Position numbers and translations under genes: made by a program. A stretch of DNA of 64,000 bases from Haloferula sp. BvORR071 (GTDB lineage Bacteria > Verrucomicrobiota > Verrucomicrobiia > Verrucomicrobiales > Akkermansiaceae): assembly GCF_000739615.1 (NCBI RefSeq), contig NZ_BATP01000022.1:62001-126000 (forward strand). Reading direction: 5' to 3'. This document shows positions 54,146-62,342 of this stretch, one piece after another. Position 1 is the first letter of the stretch. Each line of letters begins with the position of its first letter. The notes under the pieces were generated by a model, which saw only the letters and a list, made by a program, of their open reading frames with translations, did not search any database and was not told where the DNA came from.

Positions 54146-54172
54146 AAAAAGGCCCGCCATTGCTGGCGAGCC
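54146..54172 (-). terminator. Terminator after the integrase gene
   Basis: Minus-strand stem GGCTCGCCA / TGGCGGGCC with a 4-base loop, then TTTTT. On the plus strand it lies just past the membrane gene but lacks a T-run in that direction. Confidence 0.75.
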
Positions 54173-54200
54173 AATGAAGCAAAAGAAGGGAGCCGCGCCC

Positions 54201-55385
54201 CTAGCTGGCCTTGGGTTGCTTTGCCAGCCACTTCCTCAATGCCTCCACCTTCACGCCCTGAGCCTTGGCGAATGCCTCCACGTCATCGGCAGCCGTGCCA
54301 AGAATAAGGCCGCCCATGTCGATAACAGGGGCCTTTGTGAGGCCCGCGTAGGTGTCCATTGTAAGCTTAATGTCCGCGTGGCCCAAAAGCACGGAAGCCA
54401 CGCCTACGCCGTGATGCGTGAAGACGTTCGAGCCGAACTCCTTCCGCAAGCTGTGCAAGGGTTCCGTTGCGGTGATTCCCTTTGTTTTCAGCCACGCATT
54501 GACGCGCCTAAAGGTTTTGTCTTTCCGGGAAGCGCCCCTTCCGCTGCCTGCCAATAAGTAAGGGTCAAACTCGCTTGGATTCATCTTGGCCCTGATCGCC
54601 AGAAGCTCTTCCGCAAGCGCTTTGCTAATTGGGATATTTCTGTTAGCGCCGCTCTTTGGCGTAAAGTCATCCTCTTTGCGAACATTCAGAATCGCGTGGT
54701 CCTTCATCATGCCAAGCCACGCAACCCGCGCCTTGTCTATTTCGTTCTTTCTCAGGCCAGCACCAAGGGCAAGTAGCACCGCAATGGCTTCATCCGGTGG
54801 CAAGGCTCTAGCGTCTTCCCAGATGGCTTTGCGCGTTGCCTCTGGCAAGGGTGTATAGGGATTGCGAACCGCTCCCCCTAGTTCCATCCCAACGAAGGGA
54901 TTGGCGACCTTCACGCCTTGGGTGTTGTAGAACTTTAACGCTGCCGGTTTCAGAATGGCTTTCACCTGCTTGATTTGGCCAATGACCTTTTGGCGGTTCT
55001 CGCTGGTGAAGCCCATTCTATCCGCGTTCAAGTCGGCAATGGTGTTTGCCTTGGCGTGCGCCATTAGGCCCTTGAGGCTGCTAACGTTCGTTGAAAAGGT
55101 AACCTTGCGAATCGGCTTTGCGCATTGGTCCACGTATTTGCGGTAAAGCTCCTTCATTTCCTCAAAGGTCGGGCTCTCCCCTTTCTTAATGATTTTCTTC
55201 CCGTGAAGCTCTTCCTTCGCAGCGTCCCAAGAACCCGTTTCCTCTAGCGTTGTTAGAAAGCGGTTGCGGCGGGTAACGGCCAGCCTCTTGTCATCTGTTA
55301 GAAGGGACGTTTCATCCTGCCTTCCCTTCTGCGGATTCTTGGCCTGCACGTAGTAGGTGGAGCCGCGTTGCTTCAGGGCCTTCAT
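54201..55385 (-). CDS. int: Phage integrase, tyrosine recombinase
   Basis: 394 residues. Catalytic residues in order: R212 (GAGLRKNEID), H311 and R314 (LHSLRKEFG), H336 (LLGHADIK) and nucleophile Y346 (MDTYAGLT). N-terminal arm-binding and core-binding domains precede. It acts on the tRNA-Arg att site; four arm-type sites lie in the 120 bp before its start, overlapping its promoter, so it may repress itself. Full length and apparently intact. Confidence 0.93.
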   Translation of the reverse strand: MKALKQRGSTYYVQAKNPQKGRQDETSLLTDDKRLAVTRRNRFLTTLEETGSWDAAKEELHGKKIIKKGESPTFEEMKELYRKYVDQCAKPIRKVTFSTNVSSLKGLMAHAKANTIADLNADRMGFTSENRQKVIGQIKQVKAILKPAALKFYNTQGVKVANPFVGMELGGAVRNPYTPLPEATRKAIWEDARALPPDEAIAVLLALGAGLRKNEIDKARVAWLGMMKDHAILNVRKEDDFTPKSGANRNIPISKALAEELLAIRAKMNPSEFDPYLLAGSGRGASRKDKTFRRVNAWLKTKGITATEPLHSLRKEFGSNVFTHHGVGVASVLLGHADIKLTMDTYAGLTKAPVIDMGGLILGTAADDVEAFAKAQGVKVEALRKWLAKQPKAS

Positions 55386-55399
55386 GGTGGGATCTCGGA

Positions 55400-55509
55400 T
55401 TAAGGGAAATTAAGGGAAACCCTCAGAATGAAGGGGAAACCTTGGGGTTCAAATCCACGAAACTGATGTACTTCACGCAAGGAATTTCCCTTAAATTTTC
55501 CCTTAAACC
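55400..55509. promoter_or_regulatory. Right arm-type integrase sites (four)
   Basis: Two tandem TTAAGGGAAA at 55400-55409 and 55410-55419, then two reverse-oriented copies at 55485-55495 (TTTCCCTTAAA) and 55497-55509 (TTTCCCTTAAACC). Spacing of 10-12 bases puts neighbouring sites on the same helix face. One more copy lies in the left arm at 28957. Confidence 0.7.
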
Positions 55510-55610
55510 TTGGAAACACGCGGTTTTTTAGGCTAACGGAAGCAAACGGAGAAAAACGCTAAGTCTCTAAGTATCAGCATTCCCACCCAAAATGAAAGCG
55601 CTCCCATCAA

Positions 55611-55649
55611 TTTAGTAAACCAATGTTCTATCCGTTGAACTATGGGGAC
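55611..55649 (-). pseudogene. 5' half of the host tRNA-Arg(CCT) with attR core
   Basis: Minus strand: GTCCCCA-TA-GTTC-AACGGATA-GAAC-A-TTGGT, then the attR core (TTTAGTAAA on the plus strand). Pairs perfectly with the 3' half at 28853-28894. The loop base mismatch (A for C in the anticodon strand) shows the core here is phage-derived. No functional tRNA can be made from this half. Confidence 0.9.
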
Positions 55650-55681
55650 GAGGCGGCGGATTCTCTTGGCCCGGGGCGGTC

Positions 55682-56089
55682 CTAGCAAGTGGGAAATGGC
55701 CCGTCGAGTCCTTGGGAACTCGCCTTGTGGAGTTTCCGCCAGCGCCACCCAAGCCGCCCGATCCAAGCCAAAAAGAACGGAGCGAGCGCGGCACCGAATG
55801 TGATCTCCGAAACCTTAGGCCCGTTCAGTGCCGCCAAGCGTCCCTTCCATGCTTCAACGTCCAACGGTCCCGGCTCCACCCACTCAAGGGAGAAGCCGTC
55901 GCTCACGGCGTCCGACGTGACCAGGAAGAATTTGGCATCGGCGGCATGCACCTCGTAGGCGCTGCCGGGAATGAAAAGAACCGCCCCGGTTCTCGTCTGG
56001 TAGGAATCCCAAGCGGCCCACCCCATGAATACCAAGACGAGCAGGCCAAACCAAAAGGATTTCCAGCGGTAGATCGGGCGCGGGGTCAT
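55682..56089 (-). CDS. Two-helix membrane paralogue 1
   Basis: 135 residues from the ATG at 56089 (MTPRPIYRWKSFWFGLLVLV). N-terminal helix with motif YRWKSFWFGLLVLVFMGWAAWDS, here split as YRWKSFW and GLLVLVFMGWAAWDS; variable middle of about 70 residues; C-terminal helix APFFLAWIGRLGWRWRK. Last gene of the leftward block; its stop region holds the promoter-like block of the tRNA-Arg. Overlaps paralogue 2 by 4 bases. Function unknown. Confidence 0.75.
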   Translation of the reverse strand: MTPRPIYRWKSFWFGLLVLVFMGWAAWDSYQTRTGAVLFIPGSAYEVHAADAKFFLVTSDAVSDGFSLEWVEPGPLDVEAWKGRLAALNGPKVSEITFGAALAPFFLAWIGRLGWRWRKLHKASSQGLDGPFPTC

Positions 56090-56442
56090 GAGCTTTTCTT
56101 TTGCTCCCGCTTCCAGTGCCAGAAGAGCCAAGCGGACCAAGAGAGAGAGAAAAGGAGCAGAAGGAACCAGTAGGCAAGTGAACGTGTCGGCAATTCCGAA
56201 AACCTCACTCCAATTTCGTCTTCAAAAAGTGGATCGCGCCACACTTCCAAGTGAAGCTTGTCGAAGTTGAGAGATTCCCAACTCACTCCGAGCCGTCCGC
56301 CTTCACTCCATGCCGCGCCCTGCCGAGGTGAAACCAAGGCGGAGGTGTAGCGGTACGAATCGCTCCAAGCCCAACCAAGGGACCCCAGCACGAGGACTCC
56401 TAACCAAAAGGACTTCCAGCGGTAGAGCGGGCGCGGGCTCAT
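56086..56442 (-). CDS. Two-helix membrane paralogue 2
   Basis: 118 residues, starting MSPRPLYRWKSFWLGVLVLG. Same plan: conserved N-terminal helix ending WAWSDS, an unrelated middle, then a C-terminal helix SLAYWFLLLLFSLSWSAWLF and a basic end (HWKREQKKSS). ATGA overlaps on both sides show coupled translation in a three-gene block. Confidence 0.75.
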   Translation of the reverse strand: MSPRPLYRWKSFWLGVLVLGSLGWAWSDSYRYTSALVSPRQGAAWSEGGRLGVSWESLNFDKLHLEVWRDPLFEDEIGVRFSELPTRSLAYWFLLLLFSLSWSAWLFWHWKREQKKSS

Positions 56443-56816
56443 GAACTTTCCTTTCGTTGCTTCTGCCTAACCCAGCGCCAGAAAAGGAATCCGGTCCAGC
56501 CGAAGAGAAAGGGAAATATTACCGACTCGTCAGGCACGAACACACCGACCAAACCCTTCGTTTTCACCATCGAAGGAAGGCCCGGGCCTACGCTGTCTTC
56601 CTCTGGCTTGGCCTCCCGCTGGACGAACTCTTCCCCCGCCGTCCGGGGGGCCGAATGAACAAAGAAGGACACTTGGTAGATTCTGTCCCAGTGCCAATTG
56701 GAAACATTGATGGAGGTAAAGTTGCGGCGGGAATCATCCGTTGCCCACACCATAAAACTCAAGGTGAGCAGGCCGAACCAAAAAAACTTCCAACGATAGA
56801 GCGGGCGCGGCCTCAT
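56439..56816 (-). CDS. Two-helix membrane paralogue 3
   Basis: 125 residues from the ATG at 56816 (MRPRPLYRWKFFWFGLLTLS). Conserved first helix ending WATDDS, unrelated acidic middle (EAKPEEDSVGPGLPS), and second helix VIFPFLFGWTGFLFWRW followed by a basic tail. First gene of the leftward block, 45 bp from the divergent paralogue 4. Confidence 0.75.
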   Translation of the reverse strand: MRPRPLYRWKFFWFGLLTLSFMVWATDDSRRNFTSINVSNWHWDRIYQVSFFVHSAPRTAGEEFVQREAKPEEDSVGPGLPSMVKTKGLVGVFVPDESVIFPFLFGWTGFLFWRWVRQKQRKESS

Positions 56817-56861
56817 CTGCTTCCTGATAGCTTTTTCTCCGCAGGTCGCCAAGCTTGCGGG

Positions 56862-57128
56862 GTGAAGCTTGCCCAGCATCCGTCTCTAGCGCTCTGGTTT
56901 GGTTTGCCAATCGCTGCGGTCTTTCTCACATGGGCGAACTACTTTTTGTTTTTCTGTCCCGTTTACGTTGAGTCTCCGAGCGGCATTGTAGAGCTATCCC
57001 TCCCGCGATCACTTGAGGAAAGTTCGCTGTTTCTCATTGTGGAGGCTGTGCAAGTAGCCGTGGCCCTTCTCTGGCTCGGATTCTTGATCTGGCGTGCCCA
57101 CCTCCTGAAGCACAGCGTCGTTCTATGA
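56862..57128 (+). CDS. Two-helix membrane paralogue 4, short form
   Basis: 88 residues from a GTG at 56862 (VKLAQHPSLALWFGLPIAAV). The first helix is a diverged version of the family helix, the middle is only about 30 residues (VYVESPSGIVELSLPRSLEE), the second helix VEAVQVAVALLWLGFLIWRA is followed by a basic end. Overlaps paralogue 5 by ATGA. Not seen as an isolated ORF unless the alternative start codon is accepted. Confidence 0.6.
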   Translation: MKLAQHPSLALWFGLPIAAVFLTWANYFLFFCPVYVESPSGIVELSLPRSLEESSLFLIVEAVQVAVALLWLGFLIWRAHLLKHSVVL

Positions 57129-57610
57129 AGCTTGCCCTACATCGTTCGGTTACGTTCTGGTCCGGCTTGCTGGTGATGGGGTTTGTTTGTTGGGCGTGGT
57201 GGGATTCTATCCACCCAAGATTACCGACCGACTTGCCGGGGAACTTACCAAGGGTGGCCAATTACCAGGGCGGCATCTGCATTGATTACCTCTGTCCTTA
57301 CATGGCTCAGGACTTCGGAATGGGGGTGGCGACACCTTGGAAGTGGCAAGCAGAAGTGCTGCCGACGCCGTATTTCCGAAGCCACGCAGCTTGGAATAGG
57401 GAGGAGTTCAACTTGATCGAAGAGCGCATCTGTTCGGGAATGCCTTTCACCCGGGAAGAGTGGATGTTGCAGGCCCTGGATGCGGCGGCGGTTGGCGCTT
57501 GGCGGCTGTTCATCCCCCATTGGCTCATCCTGCTTGCGGTCGCCGCCCCTTGGCTTGGTTTGCTCTTCTGGCGCGCACGCAGGCGGAACAAAACTGCAAT
57601 CATCTCATGA
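57125..57610 (+). CDS. Two-helix membrane paralogue 5
   Basis: 161 residues (MKLALHRSVTFWSGLLVMGF...). First helix ends CWAWWDS; long variable middle of about 95 residues with two Cys (ICIDYLCPY); second helix HWLILLAVAAPWLGLLFW and tail RARRRNKTAI. The 5' and 3' DNA ends are nearly identical to paralogues 6 and 7. Confidence 0.8.
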   Translation: MKLALHRSVTFWSGLLVMGFVCWAWWDSIHPRLPTDLPGNLPRVANYQGGICIDYLCPYMAQDFGMGVATPWKWQAEVLPTPYFRSHAAWNREEFNLIEERICSGMPFTREEWMLQALDAAAVGAWRLFIPHWLILLAVAAPWLGLLFWRARRRNKTAIIS

Positions 57611-58041
57611 AGGCCGCTCTCCACCGATCCGTTACGTTTTGGGCCGGCTTGCTGGTGATGGGGTTTGTTTGTTGGGGTTGGTATCGATCCAGCTCCTTCT
57701 TGAATGCAGGCGGTAACAGCTTCGTTTACCTCGGGAATATCGGCTCGGGCATTTTTGTTTCCCATGATGAGAAGAAGTCACCCGACTGGCATTGGGTGGA
57801 CGAACCCATTACCGGAGGAATGCCCCTGCGCATCGCGCTACCTAGCTTCGCGATGCAAACGAACGACATGGAAAGGCCTTTTGTTCTCGGTTCCCGTGAC
57901 GAAGTCATGGCCTCTACATGGCCGGGAGCATGGGTCGCATTCCTCCCCCATTGGCTCATCCTCCTTGCGGTCGCCACTGTTTGGCTGCTTTTGCTCTCCA
58001 TACGCGCACGCAGGCGACGCAAAACTGTAATCAACCCATGA
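57607..58041 (+). CDS. Two-helix membrane paralogue 6
   Basis: 144 residues (MKAALHRSVTFWAGLLVMGF...). Middle region unrelated to the neighbours (ends such as NSFVYLGNIGSGIFVSHDEK). Second helix HWLILLAVATVWLLLLSIRA, basic tail RRRRKTVI. ATGA overlaps at both ends. Confidence 0.8.
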   Translation: MKAALHRSVTFWAGLLVMGFVCWGWYRSSSFLNAGGNSFVYLGNIGSGIFVSHDEKKSPDWHWVDEPITGGMPLRIALPSFAMQTNDMERPFVLGSRDEVMASTWPGAWVAFLPHWLILLAVATVWLLLLSIRARRRRKTVINP

Positions 58042-58520
58042 AGGCAGCCCTCCACCGATCCATTACCTTCTGGTCCGGCTTGCTGGTGATGACGTTTGTT
58101 TGTTGGGCTTGGCGGGATTCTCTCAGAGCAGTGACGGCAGTCAGTGTGGGTTCCATGAGTGTGGGTAACTCATTCGGGGGCATCAACGCCACCTACCACC
58201 CGTTGAGGACGGCCCCTGTTTGGATTCGGACGAATGTTCGGGGCCGGGCTTTGCCATTCCGTCCTCAATTGTCATTCATTCGACTTGGCCCCTCCGCGAG
58301 CCTGGACCGATTCGACTACTATAGGTTGGAGAGCGACGGTCGCACCCTAACCCCATTGACTCCCGAAGCAGCTTTCCTGAGCGAGGTTCTGGTTGGGCCA
58401 GTGCGTGAATCGTGGGGTTTGTTCATTCCCCACTGGCTGATCCTGCTTGCGGTCGCCGCCCCTTGGGCTGGCCTGCTTTTCTGGCGGGCGAGAAGGCGGG
58501 CTGCAGCAACAAGATCGTGA
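58038..58520 (+). CDS. Two-helix membrane paralogue 7
   Basis: 160 residues (MKAALHRSITFWSGLLVMTF...). First helix ends CWAWRDS, middle of about 95 residues again different (VGNSFGGINATYHPLRTAPV), second helix HWLILLAVAAPWAGLLFW and tail RARRRAAATRS. Last gene of the rightward block, followed by REP-like hairpins. Confidence 0.8.
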   Translation: MKAALHRSITFWSGLLVMTFVCWAWRDSLRAVTAVSVGSMSVGNSFGGINATYHPLRTAPVWIRTNVRGRALPFRPQLSFIRLGPSASLDRFDYYRLESDGRTLTPLTPEAAFLSEVLVGPVRESWGLFIPHWLILLAVAAPWAGLLFWRARRRAAATRS

Positions 58521-58547
58521 CGAGCCGTGAGAAGGCGAGCATAGGAC

Positions 58548-58627
58548 GGGCTTTCAGCCCTTGATTGCCTCTTATGATCCGGACCTGGGCTGTTAGCCCA
58601 GGCTGCTATCGGACGGGCCTTTGGCCC
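58548..58627. repeat. Tandem REP-like palindromes
   Basis: Three short hairpins in 80 bp: GGGCTTTCAGCCC (58548-58560), CCTGGGCTGTTAGCCCAGG (58574-58592) and GGGCCTTTGGCCC (58615-58627). Similar palindrome clusters are common between genes in Verrucomicrobia and Planctomycetes. Confidence 0.65.
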
Positions 58628-58641
58628 TGAAGAGATGACGG

Positions 58642-58672
58642 AAAAGCCGGAGCGCCTTGCGACGCTCCGGCT
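58642..58672 (-). terminator. Terminator after the autotransporter-repeat gene
   Basis: Minus-strand stem AGCCGGAGCG / CGCTCCGGCT with an 8-base loop, followed by TTTT. Lies 35 bp past the stop. Confidence 0.8.
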
Positions 58673-58706
58673 GTGGACTACGACCCTGGAAGTTTGTGGG
58701 GCCCGC

Positions 58707-61700
58707 TTATTCCGTGGCCTTGGCGCGGAGGAAGGCTTTGACGTGGGCTGAGGTGGGGCCGTTGATGCGGAAGGAGCGGTATTCCCATGAGGCCGAGCTG
58801 AGGGGCGCGGTGGGCAGGGTGATGCCGGGGTTGCCGGTGACTTCGGTGAGCGGCAGGGGCCATGCTGTTAGGGTCTCGCTGCCTTGGACGCGGTAGATGA
58901 CGCCATCGATAGCAGTGGAGACGAGGCCAGTAGCATCGGCGGTGAAGGTGCCTGCGCCGGCGCGGACGGGGATGGTGATGACGAATGCCTTTTCGGCGCC
59001 GAGGGTGAACTCCTTGGTCTGGACCTTGGCTGTTAGGCCGGTGCCGGAGCTGGGATTGCCGTCGAAGGCGAACTCGGTGAAGTTGTCGAAGCCATCGTTG
59101 TCAGGGTCGTCGGTTTTGCCGCGCTTGTTAGAGTCGGTGATCTGTTGGGCCCAGAGGTCGAAGGGTGTCGCGCCGGTCCAGGTGGGATCGACCTGGATGA
59201 GGCCACTGCCGGTGATCTCAGCGAGCTCGGTTACGCCGGTCATGGAGGCACCGATGGGACCATAGAGGCCGGCGGGCTTCGAGACGCCTGCGACGATGAA
59301 GGTCTTCACGAGGTTGACGGTGTCCACCGCCGTGAAACCGAGATCGAGCGTGGTGCCGCTGGCGAGGTCGAGGGTCGAGCCGTTGTAGAGCGTGGGATAG
59401 AGCATACGGAGCGTACCTTGGGCGACGGTGGTTTTGCCCTGATAGGCATTGGCATCCGAGGCGAGGATCAGGGTGCCGGGGCCTTGCTTGACGAGTGCGC
59501 CATTGACGAGATTCACGCCGATGGAGAGAGCGCCATCGCCATTCACGCGGATGTTGCGGGTATCGCCGAGGTCGATGAAGTTGGCGGCATTGGCACGGGT
59601 GATGACGACCGTGGAGTCGCCGGACTTGGTGAACTCACCGGCGTTGGCGAAGCGGATGCCGCTGGCGCTGCTGCCGTAGGTGAAGGTGGCGGCGTTCGCG
59701 ATCGAGAGGCCGCCGCCATCGAGGGTGAGCACGGAGGGGCTGGCACCGCCGAGCTTGAGCTCGCCACCGTTCGGGCCGAAGGCGAGGCCGGCGATGGTTT
59801 CATCGGTGCTGGAGGCGGTTTCGAGGGTAGCTACGGAGCCGCTGACACCGGTGTTTGCGGTGACGGTGCTGGTGTTGCCGAGCTGCTCGCTGGCGGCGAG
59901 GCGGAGGTAACCGGCAGCGATGGTCACGGGGCCGGTGATGGTGTTGTCGCCGGGAACCGGGTTGGCGAGGATCACGCGGCTGAAGTTGGTGCCGGAGGAG
60001 GTGCGGCCGGTGACGGTGAAGCCGCCGCTGCCAGTGAGCTTGGAGGCGATGCGGAGGCCTTGGTCGGAGGTGCCGACGAAGCCTTCATGCAAGTTGGCGC
60101 CGGGCTGGAGGGCGAGGGTGCCGCCGCTGATGAGGGTGGCATTCGCGGTGGTGCCGAAGCGCTTGATGCCGGCGACGGCAAGGGGCGTGGCGGGATCGAC
60201 GGTGATGGCGTAGGCACCGGTGGCGAGAATGGCGGTGGCGCTGCCGTCATTGGCCCACGGCAGGTGGGCGATTGTGCCTTGGTCCCAGTTGAGCAGGGTG
60301 GTGTTCCAGTTGCCGGCGGTGGCAGCAGCCGCGGCGTCGCCGTTGGCTACGATGTCGGTAGTACCACCGTCGTAGTAGAGGATCTGGGGGAGGATGTTGG
60401 GGCCGGCGTTTTGTTCGAGAAGGATGCGCTTGTTTGCCTGATCGTGGCGGATGCGGTAGCCCGCGGGGACGCCGGTGATCGAGTTGAAGCTACCCTGGAG
60501 GGTGCCGGTGTATTCGAGCAAGGTGTAGGAGGGCTGGGTCGCGCCGCTGCCGGTGGGGAGGATGGCGATTTCGCCGATCTTCGCGGGGCCGAGGATGAGG
60601 TCGCCGTTGACGACGAGCTTGTCGGCGCTGGTGCCGTTGACATCGAGCTGGAGCGTGGCGCTGCCGGCGGAGGCGAGCTGGAGGCCGCCGATGGTGAAGG
60701 TGCCGATGGCGCCCGTGCCATTGCCCGGGGCGATGAAGCCGCGGGCGGTGGCGGCATTGGCGGTGCCCAAGAGGACGGGACCCGCGACCGAGCCGGTGCC
60801 GCCGAGGGTGGCGGCGGCATTCACGATGACACTGCCATCGCCGATGCCGAAGCCGGTCGTGTTATTGATGAGCAATGTGCCGGTGCTGACGGTGGCGACG
60901 ATATTGCCTGGACGGGCGAAGGTGGCTTCGACGGTGCGGGTGAGGGTGCCGCTGCCGCTCTTCTGGATGCTGCCGGTGCCGGTAATCGGCGCATCGTAGG
61001 TGAAGCTGTCGGAGCGGTTCAGAATGAGCGCTCCGGCGGAGCCGAGATCAATCGGGGCATCGGCACCGAGCGGGGTCTTGAAGGAGCCCGTGGTACCGCC
61101 GCTGCCGAGCTGGAGCGTGGCGCTCGAGGTGAGATAAACATTCTCTGCCACGGTATTGTCGCCGGTGAAGATCACGAAGCCGGAGGCGGCGATGCGGCGG
61201 ATGTTGATGCTGGCCGGGGCGTTGAAGCTGTCCGAGATGGTCAGGTTGGTGGTGTTCGTGGCGGAGAACACCGGGGTGCCAGTGATGCTGATGTCGCCCG
61301 ACAAGGTGGAGGCACCGCCGATGTAGTTTTCGACCAGGGCACCGTCCTCGAGGATCAGCGGTGTGGGGAAGGTGCCTGCCGCGCCGGTGCGGAAGGAAGC
61401 GCCGTTGGCGACGGTGATTTCATCGCCTGTGGCGGCGATGGCATTCGCTGTTAGGGAGCCTTCGGCGATGCGGATCTTCACGCCGGTGGTGCCACCGGAG
61501 GTCGTGTTCGTGCCGCCAAGCTGCAGTGCGCCGGGGCCGGTCTTGGTGAGGACACGAGCGGTGGCACCCGAGCTGGTGATCGAGCCATTGGTCGTGGTGG
61601 TGCCGTAGCCGAGGTCCACACTCACGCCGTTCGGGACATTCACGGTGGCATCTGCGGTGAGGAGCAGATACTGGAGGCCGGTCTTGCCGCGGCCGGCGTA

Positions 61701-62342
61701 GGCGAGATTGCCGAGCGAGGTGGAAGTGATCGCGCCGGCGAAGACGCCCGGCTCCAGCTCGACGCCCTTGCCCGCGACTTCGACCGAGTAGTAGCGGCGG
61801 GATGCCGCGGTGGCGTGGACGGCAGCGCCTTGACCGGCGAGGTCGAAGGTCGCGCCTGAGGCGATCTTGAGGACATTGCCCGAGGCTCCGAGGGCGTAAG
61901 AAGTGCTGGCGACCAGATTGGCGCTGGTGAGATTCATCACGCCGGCATTGAGCTGGATCTGGCCGCTGAAGCTGTTGTTGCCGCCGAGGCCGAGATAGGA
62001 GTCGCCGGTCTTGGCGAGCACGACGCCAGTGCCGGCAATGGTGCCGGCGCCATCGAGCACGTAGTCGTTGAAGCCGGTGGAGGAGAAGGTGAGCTTGGCC
62101 GGGCTGAAGGTGCCGTTGAGATTGACGCCGAGGACACCAGTCGTGTTGGGGAAGACCAGCTCATCCGCGGCGGCGGGGGCAGCGGGGTTCCAGTTGCCGG
62201 CTGTGTCGAAGTTGGAATCCGCGCCGTTGCCGGTCCATGTCACGGTGGCGGCATGGGCGGAGAAGAGGCCGAGTGCGGTGCTGCCGCCGAGCAGCCAGCG
62301 ACGGGTGAAAGAGGAGCGCTTGATGCGTGCGATGTTCATCAT
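58707..62342 (-). CDS. Autotransporter-associated beta-strand repeat protein, secreted
   Basis: 1211 residues from the ATG at 62342. A Tat-like/Sec-type signal (RRWLLGGSTALGLFSAHAA) precedes a motif common in this group (VTWTGNGADSNFDTAGNWNP). The bulk is made of beta-helix repeats of the autotransporter-associated type (such as LTKTGPGALQLGG and GPGTLILAS). Near the end a calcium-binding thrombospondin-3-like motif (DDPDNDGFDNFTEFAFD) leads to a final beta domain typical of Verrucomicrobia. No outer-membrane beta-barrel is present, so export must use another route. Divergent from the GntR/LacI-like gene. Confidence 0.85.
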   Translation of the reverse strand: MMNIARIKRSSFTRRWLLGGSTALGLFSAHAATVTWTGNGADSNFDTAGNWNPAAPAAADELVFPNTTGVLGVNLNGTFSPAKLTFSSTGFNDYVLDGAGTIAGTGVVLAKTGDSYLGLGGNNSFSGQIQLNAGVMNLTSANLVASTSYALGASGNVLKIASGATFDLAGQGAAVHATAASRRYYSVEVAGKGVELEPGVFAGAITSTSLGNLAYAGRGKTGLQYLLLTADATVNVPNGVSVDLGYGTTTTNGSITSSGATARVLTKTGPGALQLGGTNTTSGGTTGVKIRIAEGSLTANAIAATGDEITVANGASFRTGAAGTFPTPLILEDGALVENYIGGASTLSGDISITGTPVFSATNTTNLTISDSFNAPASINIRRIAASGFVIFTGDNTVAENVYLTSSATLQLGSGGTTGSFKTPLGADAPIDLGSAGALILNRSDSFTYDAPITGTGSIQKSGSGTLTRTVEATFARPGNIVATVSTGTLLINNTTGFGIGDGSVIVNAAATLGGTGSVAGPVLLGTANAATARGFIAPGNGTGAIGTFTIGGLQLASAGSATLQLDVNGTSADKLVVNGDLILGPAKIGEIAILPTGSGATQPSYTLLEYTGTLQGSFNSITGVPAGYRIRHDQANKRILLEQNAGPNILPQILYYDGGTTDIVANGDAAAAATAGNWNTTLLNWDQGTIAHLPWANDGSATAILATGAYAITVDPATPLAVAGIKRFGTTANATLISGGTLALQPGANLHEGFVGTSDQGLRIASKLTGSGGFTVTGRTSSGTNFSRVILANPVPGDNTITGPVTIAAGYLRLAASEQLGNTSTVTANTGVSGSVATLETASSTDETIAGLAFGPNGGELKLGGASPSVLTLDGGGLSIANAATFTYGSSASGIRFANAGEFTKSGDSTVVITRANAANFIDLGDTRNIRVNGDGALSIGVNLVNGALVKQGPGTLILASDANAYQGKTTVAQGTLRMLYPTLYNGSTLDLASGTTLDLGFTAVDTVNLVKTFIVAGVSKPAGLYGPIGASMTGVTELAEITGSGLIQVDPTWTGATPFDLWAQQITDSNKRGKTDDPDNDGFDNFTEFAFDGNPSSGTGLTAKVQTKEFTLGAEKAFVITIPVRAGAGTFTADATGLVSTAIDGVIYRVQGSETLTAWPLPLTEVTGNPGITLPTAPLSSASWEYRSFRINGPTSAHVKAFLRAKATE

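Noticed and set aside
58548-58672. CRISPR-like repeats
   Set aside because: The palindromes differ from each other and have no regular spacers; they are REP-like hairpins and a terminator. No CRISPR array or cas gene is present in the window.
59145-61454. 769-codon plus-strand ORF opposite the autotransporter-repeat gene
   Set aside because: Gly/Ala/Asp/Glu-only composition with no domain; a mirror frame of a high-GC repeat gene.
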